The translations under genes and the position numbers were made by a program. The notes below the pieces were generated by a model. It was not told the DNA's origin and did no database searches. It saw only the letters and a list, made by a program, of their open reading frames with translations. A stretch of 43,432 nt of DNA. Origin: Gammaproteobacteria bacterium (GTDB lineage Bacteria > Pseudomonadota > Gammaproteobacteria > GCA-001735895). Shown one piece after another: positions 35,947 through 43,432 of this stretch. Within the stretch, counting starts at the first letter, position 1, and each line of letters starts with the position of its first letter. Where the stretch lies: the NCBI GenBank assembly GCA_030595795.1, contig JAUVCH010000019.1, positions 1 to 43,432 on the forward strand, in the 5' to 3' direction.

Positions 35947-36616
35947 GTCGACTCTGCGCTGGATTCTCAGTATTATTTTTATCCTGGCGATTATCGATTT
36001 TGCTTATTTACTGAGCATCTGGCCCGACTGGGATTCATATAAGCAGGGGCGTGTACAGCAATCGAGTTTCATTAAACAGTATGTCGCCGACCGCCAGCAA
36101 CGCAACTGGCCTCGATTAAAATGGACGCCTAAACCAATGAGCAAAATTTCGAGGCACATGGTTCGTGCGCTTATCGTCGCCGAGGATGCCAATTTTTACT
36201 GGCACGATGGTGTAGATTTCGAGGCCTTTCAGGCAGCGATGGAATATAATCTGGAAGAAAAACGTTTCGTTTATGGCGGCAGTACAATCTCGCAACAAAC
36301 CGTTAAAAACCTTTTTTTCTCTTCCTCGCGTAATCCCCTGCGCAAGTGGCACGAACTGGTTTTTACGATAGCGATGGAAAGAAATTTGTCCAAGCGCCGA
36401 ATACTGGCGTTGTATTTAAACGTGGTTGAATTTGGTCGGGGCATCTACGGAGTCGAAGCGGCTGCCAGACATTACTGGGGTACCTCTGCAGCAGGGCTCT
36501 CGGCGAGTCAGGCAATTCAACTAGCAGCCAGCCTACCCGCGCCGGTTAATCATAACCCTTCAGCGCAGACAAGGTTCTTCAAGAAACGAGTTCGGAAAAT
36601 CGCCCGGTATTTTTAG
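35939..36616 (+). CDS. mtgA: Monofunctional biosynthetic peptidoglycan transglycosylase
   Basis: The protein has 225 residues from the ATG at 35939, overlapping the upstream stop by eight bases. One N-terminal membrane anchor (about 8-28), then the GT51 domain: catalytic Glu in VAEDANFYWHDGVD, GGSTISQQTVKNLF, the KWHELVFTIAMERNLSKRRILALYLN motif and GIYGVEAAARHYWG. It polymerises lipid II glycan chains on the periplasmic face. The HDG in place of the more usual HxG is conservative. The MFS gene starts four bases after its stop. Confidence 0.93.
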   Translation: MLKSTLRWILSIIFILAIIDFAYLLSIWPDWDSYKQGRVQQSSFIKQYVADRQQRNWPRLKWTPKPMSKISRHMVRALIVAEDANFYWHDGVDFEAFQAAMEYNLEEKRFVYGGSTISQQTVKNLFFSSSRNPLRKWHELVFTIAMERNLSKRRILALYLNVVEFGRGIYGVEAAARHYWGTSAAGLSASQAIQLAASLPAPVNHNPSAQTRFFKKRVRKIARYF

Positions 36617-36620
36617 CAGA

Positions 36621-37784
36621 ATGACCCGTCCCACCTACATATTGCCTATAATTATCCTTTCTCAATTTACCGGCACCTCCATATGGTTTGCCGGTAACGC
36701 AATAGTGTTCGATTTGCAACGCGACTGGGGGCTTGCAGAGCAATCAGTCGGCTATATCACCGCAGCGGTGCAGTTAGGTTTTATTATCGGCACATTAGTT
36801 TTCGCATTTCTTGCCATCGCTGATCGGTTTTCTCCTCGCCGCGTATTTTTTATCTGTTCTGTATTCGGTGCGCTGGCAAATGTTGCTGTTTTATACAGTG
36901 CTGAAGGCCTGTCGAGCTTACTCATACTGAGGTTTGCCACCGGTTTTTTCCTCGCTGGCATCTATCCAGTCGGTATGAAAATAGCAGCTGGATGGTTCGA
37001 CAAAGGGTTAGGGCGAGCGCTTGGATATCTGGTCGGGGCGTTGGTGCTCGGCACTGCCTTCCCCCATCTGATTCGAGCCAGCGGCAGTGAAATTCCCTGG
37101 CAGCAGGTAATGACGGGGGTTTCCATTTTGTCTGTCGTTGGTGGTACTTTGATGTTAACGCTGGTTCCCGATGGACCGCATTTACCGAAAGGATCTGCAT
37201 TTAACCCACAGGCACTGCGCATTATTTTTCGCTCAAAAGCATTTCGCGCTTCAGCCTTTGGTTATTTTGGCCATATGTGGGAGCTATACGCCTTATGGAC
37301 TTTTATCCCTGTTTGGCTACTGGCATACAGCGAGCTGAACCACAGTGCACTCAATATACCACTATGGTCTTTCCTGATTATTGGGATCGGCTTTTTCGGC
37401 TGCGCAGTTGGTGGTGTTATTTCGGACAAAATCGGAAGCGCCAAAGTAGCCGCATTTCAGCTTTCCATATCGGGCATCTGTTGTTTACTATCACCGTTAT
37501 TTTTTTATGCTGGGCTACCTGTGTTTATTGGCTTTCTTTTAGTCTGGGGCATCGCAGTGATCGGCGACTCACCCCAGTTTTCTGCCCTGAATGCGGAGAA
37601 TGCGCCCAGGGAATATGTCGGCTCAGCCTTGACGATTGTGAATTCGATCGGGTTTCTGATCACGGTTTTCAGCATTCAGCTGATTAACTCGTTGCTTACA
37701 GTGATAGGCCCGGAGTTTATATTCTGGCTACTCTTTCCTGGACCAGTGATTGGATTATGGATGTTAAGGCCTTTGCTAAAATAG
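36621..37784 (+). CDS. MFS transporter
   Basis: The protein has 387 residues with about twelve membrane helices. A first-half motif around ADRFSPRR after helix 2, FATGFFLAGIYPVGMKIAAGWF in helix 4-5, and SDKIGSAK in the second half are typical of the family; the general look is of the CynX/NarK-like group. The substrate cannot be read. It is close behind mtgA and may be on the same transcript as the fusion gene. It faces the minus-strand isomerase gene with six bases between their ends. Confidence 0.85.
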   Translation: MTRPTYILPIIILSQFTGTSIWFAGNAIVFDLQRDWGLAEQSVGYITAAVQLGFIIGTLVFAFLAIADRFSPRRVFFICSVFGALANVAVLYSAEGLSSLLILRFATGFFLAGIYPVGMKIAAGWFDKGLGRALGYLVGALVLGTAFPHLIRASGSEIPWQQVMTGVSILSVVGGTLMLTLVPDGPHLPKGSAFNPQALRIIFRSKAFRASAFGYFGHMWELYALWTFIPVWLLAYSELNHSALNIPLWSFLIIGIGFFGCAVGGVISDKIGSAKVAAFQLSISGICCLLSPLFFYAGLPVFIGFLLVWGIAVIGDSPQFSALNAENAPREYVGSALTIVNSIGFLITVFSIQLINSLLTVIGPEFIFWLLFPGPVIGLWMLRPLLK

Positions 37785-37789
37785 TGTGC

Positions 37790-38134
37790 CTATCCAAGCA
37801 CCCTCTTACGATAGCTATCCCGGTGCATATCAATAATTTCGACACCGACACTGACGACCTGAGGCAATAGCGACTCAATACTCGCCAGTATTTTTTCGCT
37901 CAAGTCGGCTTTTTGATTATCATCCCGACCCGATAACAAATGCAGATTCACATGAACAAACGAATCCGTTGTCTGGCCCGTACGATGATGCTCGTAAGCA
38001 ATAGCACGAGTTTTGATATCGTACTCTGGAAACAGGCCGGAGCTGAAAGCCCCGTCGTGTACGGCAGCCACTAGATCATCAATCGCTATCTGATCAGCGA
38101 CATCACTGGAATATTCGATGACACAATGTGGCAT
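37790..38134 (-). CDS. 5-carboxymethyl-2-hydroxymuconate isomerase-like protein
   Basis: The 114-residue member of the CHMI branch of the tautomerase superfamily has Pro2, which becomes the N-terminal catalytic base after Met removal (MPHCVIEYS). The family's C-terminal VEIIDMHRDSYRKR is present. The enzyme tautomerises the homoprotocatechuate meta-cleavage intermediate, but no other hpa genes are here, so the substrate may differ. It starts directly after the ETF-QO stop with no gap and is probably coupled to it. Confidence 0.85.
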   Translation of the reverse strand: MPHCVIEYSSDVADQIAIDDLVAAVHDGAFSSGLFPEYDIKTRAIAYEHHRTGQTTDSFVHVNLHLLSGRDDNQKADLSEKILASIESLLPQVVSVGVEIIDMHRDSYRKRVLG

Positions 38135-39766
38135 TTACATATTCGGGTAGCTGGGTCCGCCCCCCCCCTCAGGCACCGTCCAGTGAATATTCTGCCCTGG
38201 GTCTTTTATATCGCATGTCTTACAGTGGACGCAGTTTTGCGCGTTGATTTGTAATTGCGGCTGACCGTCGGCTTCGATAATTTCATAGACCCCTGCCGGG
38301 CAATAGCGCTGTTCCGGCGCGTCGTATTCGGCGAGATTAATATTGATCGGCACGCTCTCATCGCGTAGGCGTAAATGCGCAGGTTGATTTTCTTCGTGAT
38401 AGGTATTCGACAGAAATACTGATGAGAGACGGTCGAAGGAAACTTCGTTATCGGGCCTTGGATAATCAATTTTCGGATACTGATCCTTCTTTCCGATTTG
38501 TTCGTTATCTTTATGATGCCCCAGAGTCCAGGGTGACTTACCACGGAACACATAAGATTCCAGCGCGGCGTTTGCCAAACCCAACCACAGGCCCTTCTGG
38601 AAGCCAGGTCGGATGTTACGAACCTTGTGCAATTCGCCCCATAGCCAGGTTTTCTTGAGTTGCTCTGGGTAGGCTATCGCTTCCAGCGCCGGACCCGGAT
38701 TTTCTTCGTCATATTCGGCTGGTAGTAACTCGAATATCGCTTCCGCTGCAACCATCGCCGACTTCATCGCGGTGTGGGTACCTTTGATTTTCGGCACGTT
38801 GAGGAAGCCCGCAGTATCGCCAACCAGCAACCCACCGGGGAAGGTCAATTTCGGTATTGACTGTAAACCACCCTCGGAGAGAGCTCGCGCGCCGTAGGAA
38901 ATACGCTTGCCGCCCTCGAATACCGGACGGATATCGGGATGATTTTTAAAGCGCTGAAATTCTTCGAACGGGCTTAAATGCGGATTTTTGTAATCGAGGC
39001 CAATTACGAAACCGACAGCCACCTGATTATCAGCAATATGATAAAGGAAAGAGCCGCCATAGGTATCTGACTTAATCGGCCACCCGATAGTATGCAGCGT
39101 ACTGCCTTCGTTATGGACTTCGGGCTTTACTTCCCACAGCTCTTTAATGCCTATGCCGTAAGTTTGTGGCTCCACGCCATCGCGCAGGCCGAAGTTTTTC
39201 ATCAACTCACCAGTTAACGAGCCACGGCAACCTTCGGAGAAAATTGTCTGGCGTCCAATCAACTCAACACCGGGTTCAAAATTATCGGTGGGCTCACCGT
39301 CCTTGCCTATGCCCATATCACCGGTAGCAACACCACGTACGCCACCATCGGCGTCGTAGAGCACTTCGGCAGCCGCAAATCCGGGGAATATCTCGACGCC
39401 GAGTTCTTCGGCTTGCTCGGCCAGCCAACGACAGAAGTTACCCAGGCTGATGATATAATTGCCTTCGTTATGCATTTGCGGCGGAGTCGGTAAACCATAA
39501 GACCCCGACTCGGTAAGGTAACGAAACGCGTCAGATTTTACCGGTGTATTAAGCGGCGCGCCCTTTTCTTTCCAGTCGGGGATGAGTTCGTTAAGGCTAC
39601 GCGGTTCGAGTACGGCGCCCGACAGAATATGCGCGCCTATCTCCGAGCCCTTCTCGAGGATACAAATGGTCAGTTCGCATTCCTTTTCCTGCGCCAGTTG
39701 CGCAAGACGGATAGCCGTGGTTAATCCCGATGGCCCGCCACCGACGATAACCACATCAAAATTCAT
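38135..39766 (-). CDS. Electron transfer flavoprotein-ubiquinone oxidoreductase
   Basis: The protein has 543 residues, normal for ETF-QO. FAD site DVVIVGGGPSGLTTAIRLA begins at residue 4; EKGSEIGAHILSGAV and GDTAGFLNVPKIKGTHTAMKSA are conserved; the C-terminal [4Fe-4S] motif is in CVHCKTCDIKDP plus an upstream Cys in RYCPAGVYE. It passes electrons from reduced ETF (acyl-CoA, dimethylglycine and sarcosine dehydrogenases) to the quinone pool at the inner membrane. The ATG at 39766 (after GAAAGAGAAG) is preferred to a GTG at 39781. A nine-G coding run sits near its 3' end. Confidence 0.94.
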   Translation of the reverse strand: MNFDVVIVGGGPSGLTTAIRLAQLAQEKECELTICILEKGSEIGAHILSGAVLEPRSLNELIPDWKEKGAPLNTPVKSDAFRYLTESGSYGLPTPPQMHNEGNYIISLGNFCRWLAEQAEELGVEIFPGFAAAEVLYDADGGVRGVATGDMGIGKDGEPTDNFEPGVELIGRQTIFSEGCRGSLTGELMKNFGLRDGVEPQTYGIGIKELWEVKPEVHNEGSTLHTIGWPIKSDTYGGSFLYHIADNQVAVGFVIGLDYKNPHLSPFEEFQRFKNHPDIRPVFEGGKRISYGARALSEGGLQSIPKLTFPGGLLVGDTAGFLNVPKIKGTHTAMKSAMVAAEAIFELLPAEYDEENPGPALEAIAYPEQLKKTWLWGELHKVRNIRPGFQKGLWLGLANAALESYVFRGKSPWTLGHHKDNEQIGKKDQYPKIDYPRPDNEVSFDRLSSVFLSNTYHEENQPAHLRLRDESVPININLAEYDAPEQRYCPAGVYEIIEADGQPQLQINAQNCVHCKTCDIKDPGQNIHWTVPEGGGGPSYPNM

Positions 39767-39868
39767 TGCTTCTCTTTCCACGATATTCCTCAGATGTAAT
39801 TAGACAGCCCGAAACCCGCGAATTATAATTGAATTTGGCCCCTACCTGTCTACTGTTTCCATTATTTT

Positions 39869-40630
39869 TCAGTCCCTTTTAAATGTAATTACCAGCACAT
39901 CCCGATAGGCTTCATTTTCCGGATCAAGCTGCGTTATTGGCGTGACACCGTGATAAACCTGGTGATCATTGACGATCGCCATATCGAAGACATTTAACAG
40001 GGTAAATTCACCGACCAATTGATTGTCGAGATTATAGATTGTAGTCGCACCACTTTCGATATTGACACGCTTAATCATCACTACCATAACGAAATCGACA
40101 CCATCTCGGTGGACGCCTTCTGGGGTGGGGTTGCCTGTTTTACCATCTCGCGCTTCGATGCGAAATTGATGTAATTCGATATGCCATCGATGGTTACCGG
40201 TGATCTGGCTAAATAGTTTATTGCCCATTTCGAGCAATGACGACAGAGTTCTGCTATTCAGCAGATCGATCAGTATTGGCGCAAAGTATCGTGCGATGCC
40301 GCCATTCAATTCATTGTAGTCAAGGGTTTGATAATGCGGCTGATGTGGCATTAGACGTGGTTGTTCGCCAGCCTGTTGAGTGGCAAAGGTAGCATGACGT
40401 CGCTTGCGATATTTCCCGCCGTCTGCCATGTATTGATCTTCTTCGAGGCTATTCCAGCTATCGAGGAATAACGGATCCTGGCCGATGGTAGCAACTGCGA
40501 TTTCTGACAGCAGCTCGATAACTTTGGACGAGTCAAGATAAAGGAAATCCATCTCTTTAAGCGTGACCGCTATATCGTCCAATACTTTATCGGTATCGAG
40601 GGGCTCGGTTATGGGTAAGGCAGGGTTCAT
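39869..40630 (-). CDS. 2-oxoglutarate/Fe(II)-dependent dioxygenase family protein
   Basis: The protein has 253 residues. The iron facial triad is visible as His174-x-Asp176 (GVHRDGVDF) and His227 (HQVYHGVTP), with Arg243 (AYRDVLVITF) positioned for 2-oxoglutarate. It resembles the PF10014 group that includes isoleucine dioxygenase, so hydroxylation of a free amino acid or related compound is plausible. It lies downstream of the taurine aminotransferase gene behind a terminator whose T-run ends about ten bases before its ATG; no Shine-Dalgarno is evident. It is not TauD-like in sequence. Confidence 0.83.
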   Translation of the reverse strand: MNPALPITEPLDTDKVLDDIAVTLKEMDFLYLDSSKVIELLSEIAVATIGQDPLFLDSWNSLEEDQYMADGGKYRKRRHATFATQQAGEQPRLMPHQPHYQTLDYNELNGGIARYFAPILIDLLNSRTLSSLLEMGNKLFSQITGNHRWHIELHQFRIEARDGKTGNPTPEGVHRDGVDFVMVVMIKRVNIESGATTIYNLDNQLVGEFTLLNVFDMAIVNDHQVYHGVTPITQLDPENEAYRDVLVITFKRD

Positions 40631-40640
40631 GTTGATCTAT

Positions 40641-40669
40641 AAAAAATGCCAGCCACTGTCGGCTGGCAT
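40641..40669 (-). terminator. Rho-independent terminator after the taurine aminotransferase gene
   Basis: On the minus strand, ATGCCAGCC and GGCTGGCAT form a perfect 9-bp stem with a six-base loop (plus-strand arms 40646-40654 and 40661-40669), followed by a run of T (40641-40646 as A on the plus strand). It sits between tpa and the 2OG oxygenase gene. Confidence 0.8.
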
Positions 40670-40684
40670 AGTTTTAATGCTCTT

Positions 40685-42055
40685 CTACTGAGTGACGTTT
40701 CCAAGCGCAACATCGATAGAATTAACGATTTCATCGATATCGTCTTTGGTGCAAATCAAAGCCGGGCTCAGGCACAGTGTATTATTATACTCCGCGAGGC
40801 TGCGATTAGTTCGACCAATCATGACTCCCTGCTTCAGGCAATCCGCAGCAACTGCAGCCGCTACCGATTCATCTACCGGTTCGCGAGTGTTACGATCTTT
40901 CACCAACTCGGCACCTACGAATAACCCTTTACCGCGTACCTGACCAATAATTTCGTGCTTGCCCATTAATTCATTCAAGCTATCCATTAAATACTCGCCC
41001 ATGTTATTGACGTTATCGAGCAGGTTCTCTTCTTCGATGATTTTCATATTCGCCAGTGCAGCGGCTGGACCACCAGCAACACCGCCGAAGGTGCTGATAT
41101 CCCGGAAATAACTCATTTTATCCGATGGATCGGCGAGAAATTCATTAAACAGATCTTCGGTCGTCACGGTTACCGAAATCGCCGCATAACCACTGGCAAC
41201 ACCCTTGGCCATGGTGACGATATCGGGTTTAACGCCATAGTGCTGATAACCAAACCACTTGCCGGTGCGGCCCATGCCACAGACGACTTCATCGATATGT
41301 AGCAGCACACCGTATTTCTGACAGATTTCCTGTACCGTTTCGAAATAACCTTCGGGCGGAAGTATCACGCCACCACCAGCCGTAATCGGTTCCAGACAGA
41401 GCGAGCCGACGGTATCCGGCCCTTCGCGTAGAATGACCTTTTCGATTTCTTTCGCGGCCTGTACGCCATAGTCTGGATCGTCGCCATTGGGGGCACGATA
41501 GGCCAGGCAGTGTGGCACTTCGACAAAACCTGGGGTAAACGGGCCGTATTGATCCTTGCGCTGATCCTGGCCAGTAGCACTCAATGCGGTGATGGTGGTG
41601 CCGTGGTAATCGCGATCACGATATAGAACCTTGTGTTTCTTGCCATCGTTTTTCATGGCAGCCAACTGGCGAACCAGCTTGAAGCCTTTTTCATTGGCTT
41701 CAGAGCCCGAATTCGAATAATAAACCCGGCTCAAACCTGGCATCTTATCAATCAGTTTTTCAGCAAACTGAGCGCCGGGGATATTACCGGCCGAATTCGC
41801 GAAGTAGCACATCTTAACCAGTTGATCGCGTACCGCATCGGCAATACTTTCACGGCCATAACCGACGTTAACCGTCCACACACCACCCGATACCGCATCG
41901 AGGTATTCGCGTCCGTTAATGTCTGTTACACGCAGTCCTTTGCCTTCGACAATCACCAATGGGTCGCTAGTCTGCAAAGGTTTGTGCTGGCTAAGATGGT
42001 GCCAGACGTGGCTTTTGTCGCTGCTGACTATTTCGCTTAAATCGTTCGGTTTCAT
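40685..42055 (-). CDS. tpa: Taurine:pyruvate aminotransferase (class III)
   Basis: The PLP enzyme has 456 residues. The sequence matches the taurine-pyruvate aminotransferases I remember closely: HVWHHLSQHKP, DAVSGGVWTVNVGYGRE, QLVKMCYFANSAG, YRDRDYHGTT, HIDEVVCGMGRTGKWFGYQHYG and Lys284 in TMAKGVASGY. It would move the amino group of taurine (or hypotaurine, beta-alanine) to pyruvate, giving sulfoacetaldehyde and alanine. The divergent MocR regulator is the expected TauR-type partner. Sulfoacetaldehyde acetyltransferase (Xsc) and taurine transport genes are not in the window. A terminator follows. Confidence 0.87.
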   Translation of the reverse strand: MKPNDLSEIVSSDKSHVWHHLSQHKPLQTSDPLVIVEGKGLRVTDINGREYLDAVSGGVWTVNVGYGRESIADAVRDQLVKMCYFANSAGNIPGAQFAEKLIDKMPGLSRVYYSNSGSEANEKGFKLVRQLAAMKNDGKKHKVLYRDRDYHGTTITALSATGQDQRKDQYGPFTPGFVEVPHCLAYRAPNGDDPDYGVQAAKEIEKVILREGPDTVGSLCLEPITAGGGVILPPEGYFETVQEICQKYGVLLHIDEVVCGMGRTGKWFGYQHYGVKPDIVTMAKGVASGYAAISVTVTTEDLFNEFLADPSDKMSYFRDISTFGGVAGGPAAALANMKIIEEENLLDNVNNMGEYLMDSLNELMGKHEIIGQVRGKGLFVGAELVKDRNTREPVDESVAAAVAADCLKQGVMIGRTNRSLAEYNNTLCLSPALICTKDDIDEIVNSIDVALGNVTQ

Positions 42056-42294
42056 TGGAATTCTCCACGGCTTCGGTTATGTCGAGGCGCTATCCTCGAG
42101 GCTGGTTTTGGGCGCTTCTCCGTGCCCTGACAGGGTTAAATCATATCAGTATTATATAGCCCACAAGCTAAGTTATTTTGCTCTCAATACTATAGAGCCA
42201 GAATACTGCTATTGATAAGGCCAAAACAGTGCGACAATAGGCCGGAATGACAGGTACCTCAGGTGGTTAGATCCATAGTGGTGAAAAGTTGAGC
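42056..42294. promoter_or_regulatory. Divergent regulatory region between tpa and the MocR regulator
   Basis: The region has 239 bases. For tpa (minus strand) a perfect TATAAT (plus 42151-42156 as ATTATA) has no recognisable -35 at 16-18 bases, as expected of an activator-dependent promoter. TTGATA at 42212-42217 could be the -35 of the regulator gene, but its -10 is poor. No clear repeated operator was identified; GGCC-containing repeats near 42219 and 42241 are weak candidates. Confidence 0.45.
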
Positions 42295-43432
42295 ATGCAA
42301 AACCGGCAGCAACAGATGATGTGGAACCGTCTGTTTAAGATATCTACCGAACGTAAAGTAAGCTACCAGCGCCAGTTACGCGAAACCATAGTGACTGCCA
42401 TTCTAGACGATAAGTTGCCACTTGAAGTTCCCCTGCCTTCCTCTCGCGAACTGGCCAAACATCTGGGCATTGCTCGGAATACTGTCGTACTCGCCTATCA
42501 GCAACTCATCGATGAAGGTTATCTAGTATCGCGTGAGCGTAGTGGTTATTACATCGATAAAACCATGTTAAACGGCCGGGTCAACCTGAAAAAACCCGAG
42601 CCGACAGAATGTAAAACTCAACCAGACTGGGATCGGCATATTAAGTTTCACCCCTCCCAGCAAAGGAATATTGTTAAACCCGTAGACTGGAAAAAGTATC
42701 CCTACCCGTTTTTGTTTGGTCAACTTGACCCTTCGTTGTTTCCGGTGACTGACTGGCGTGAATGTTGCCGCCAGGCTCTGAGTGTTAGTGATATTCAGGA
42801 CGTTACCCCCGATCATATCGACACCGATGACCCGCTATTAATCGAACAGATTCAGGCGCGTATTCTACCTCGGCGTGGAGTATGGGCGTCACGCGATGAG
42901 ATTCTCATTACCATGGGCGCGCAGCAGGCTTTGTATATACTCGCTGATTTGCTTATCGATAAAGACACAAAGCTCGGCATCGAAAACCCGGGATATGCCG
43001 ATGCACGCAACATATTTTCGCTCAAATCTCCCGAAGTCGTGCCACTTAAAATCGATAACAATGGCGTGGTACCAGGAGACCAGGTCAACCAGTGCGAATT
43101 CGTTTATGTTACCCCCAGCCACCAGTCACCCACCACCGTGACAATGCCGATGGAACGTCGGCAAAGGTTACTCGCCGATGCCGAAGAACACGACTTCCTC
43201 ATCATCGAGGACGACTATGAAAGTGAAATCAATTTCGTCGGTGAACCCACCCCAGCATTAAAAAGCCTCGATAGCGGCGAACGCGTGATTTATGTGGGTA
43301 GTCTGTCGAAGACACTGGCACCAGGATTGCGCATCGGTTATATGGTTGGCTCGCGAGAATTAATCGCAGAGGCGCGCGCCTTAAGGCGTTTGATGGTTCG
43401 GCATCCCCCGACTAATAATCAACGGCTGGTGG
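42295..43432 (+). CDS. MocR/GntR-family regulator with aminotransferase-like domain, TauR type, 3' end outside window
   Basis: About 379 residues are visible of a usual 460-500. Residues about 20-85 form a GntR winged helix (PSSRELAKHLGIARNTVVLAYQQL is the recognition region). From about 115 it has the fold-type I aminotransferase-like domain with MGAQQALY, ENPGYADAR, TPSHQSP, IIEDDYESE and the PLP lysine in VGSLSKTLAPGLR. MocR proteins use PLP and an effector amine to control a divergent gene, here tpa, so it is probably the taurine-responsive activator; this is inferred from context. The start is ATG at 42295; TTG two codons earlier is possible. Confidence 0.88.
   Translation, partial: MQNRQQQMMWNRLFKISTERKVSYQRQLRETIVTAILDDKLPLEVPLPSSRELAKHLGIARNTVVLAYQQLIDEGYLVSRERSGYYIDKTMLNGRVNLKKPEPTECKTQPDWDRHIKFHPSQQRNIVKPVDWKKYPYPFLFGQLDPSLFPVTDWRECCRQALSVSDIQDVTPDHIDTDDPLLIEQIQARILPRRGVWASRDEILITMGAQQALYILADLLIDKDTKLGIENPGYADARNIFSLKSPEVVPLKIDNNGVVPGDQVNQCEFVYVTPSHQSPTTVTMPMERRQRLLADAEEHDFLIIEDDYESEINFVGEPTPALKSLDSGERVIYVGSLSKTLAPGLRIGYMVGSRELIAEARALRRLMVRHPPTNNQRLV

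Noticed and set aside
39869..40630. Oxygenase as taurine dioxygenase TauD
   Set aside because: Length and motif context match the PF10014-like group, not TauD; only the proximity to tpa suggested taurine.
1..43432. tRNA, rRNA or CRISPR arrays
   Set aside because: No cloverleaf-like segments with a terminal CCA, no rRNA motifs and no regularly spaced direct repeats were found on reading the intergenic regions.

Overview
The window looks like a chromosomal segment of a free-living, probably marine or aquatic, gammaproteobacterium of moderate GC. The backbone genes point that way: a DppABCDF peptide importer close to the E. coli proteins, a DUF1285 protein, monofunctional transglycosylase MtgA, ETF-ubiquinone oxidoreductase, and a taurine:pyruvate aminotransferase divergent from a MocR regulator. 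The lineage is inferred from protein resemblance only. No rRNA, tRNA or CRISPR array was seen.

Layout. 1-4069 (minus): soluble NAD-linked, molybdenum formate dehydrogenase, a fused FdsG-FdsB diaphorase subunit translationally coupled to FdsA, which runs off the left edge. 4342-9065 (plus): small membrane protein, DUF1285 protein, class IV aminotransferase, sulfotransferase-like protein (the last three overlapping ATGA-style), then a metallo-beta-lactamase/cyclic-nucleotide-binding protein. 9171-14656 (plus): dppABCDF with a promoter and a terminator between dppA and dppB. 14666-15382 (minus): class I glutamine amidotransferase.

15.4-29.5 kb is an accessory zone. It holds a 1447-residue DUF4062-STAND NTPase, an orphan RhuM-family gene, and, after a metabolic cassette (PLP decarboxylase, [2Fe-2S] ferredoxin, MITE-like palindromic repeat, ferredoxin reductase, MFS carrier), a strongly AT-rich block. 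That block has a predicted caspase-like protease, a PD-(D/E)xK nuclease and an HNH nuclease, with repeat fragments and an attC-like hairpin around them. This is the best candidate for undescribed conflict/defence systems here; the function is inferred from domains and context.

29.5-43.4 kb returns to metabolism: an exported protein; a hydantoinase-A-like protein coupled to a 4Fe-4S protein (minus); a triple fusion of APH-like kinase, M23-like and class III aminotransferase domains; mtgA; an MFS carrier; then on the minus strand a CHMI-like isomerase, ETF-QO, a 2OG-Fe(II) oxygenase and taurine:pyruvate aminotransferase; and finally a MocR/TauR-type regulator cut by the right edge. Amine, amino acid and C1 breakdown (formate oxidation, transamination, ETF-QO electron entry, peptide uptake) is the common theme of the backbone.
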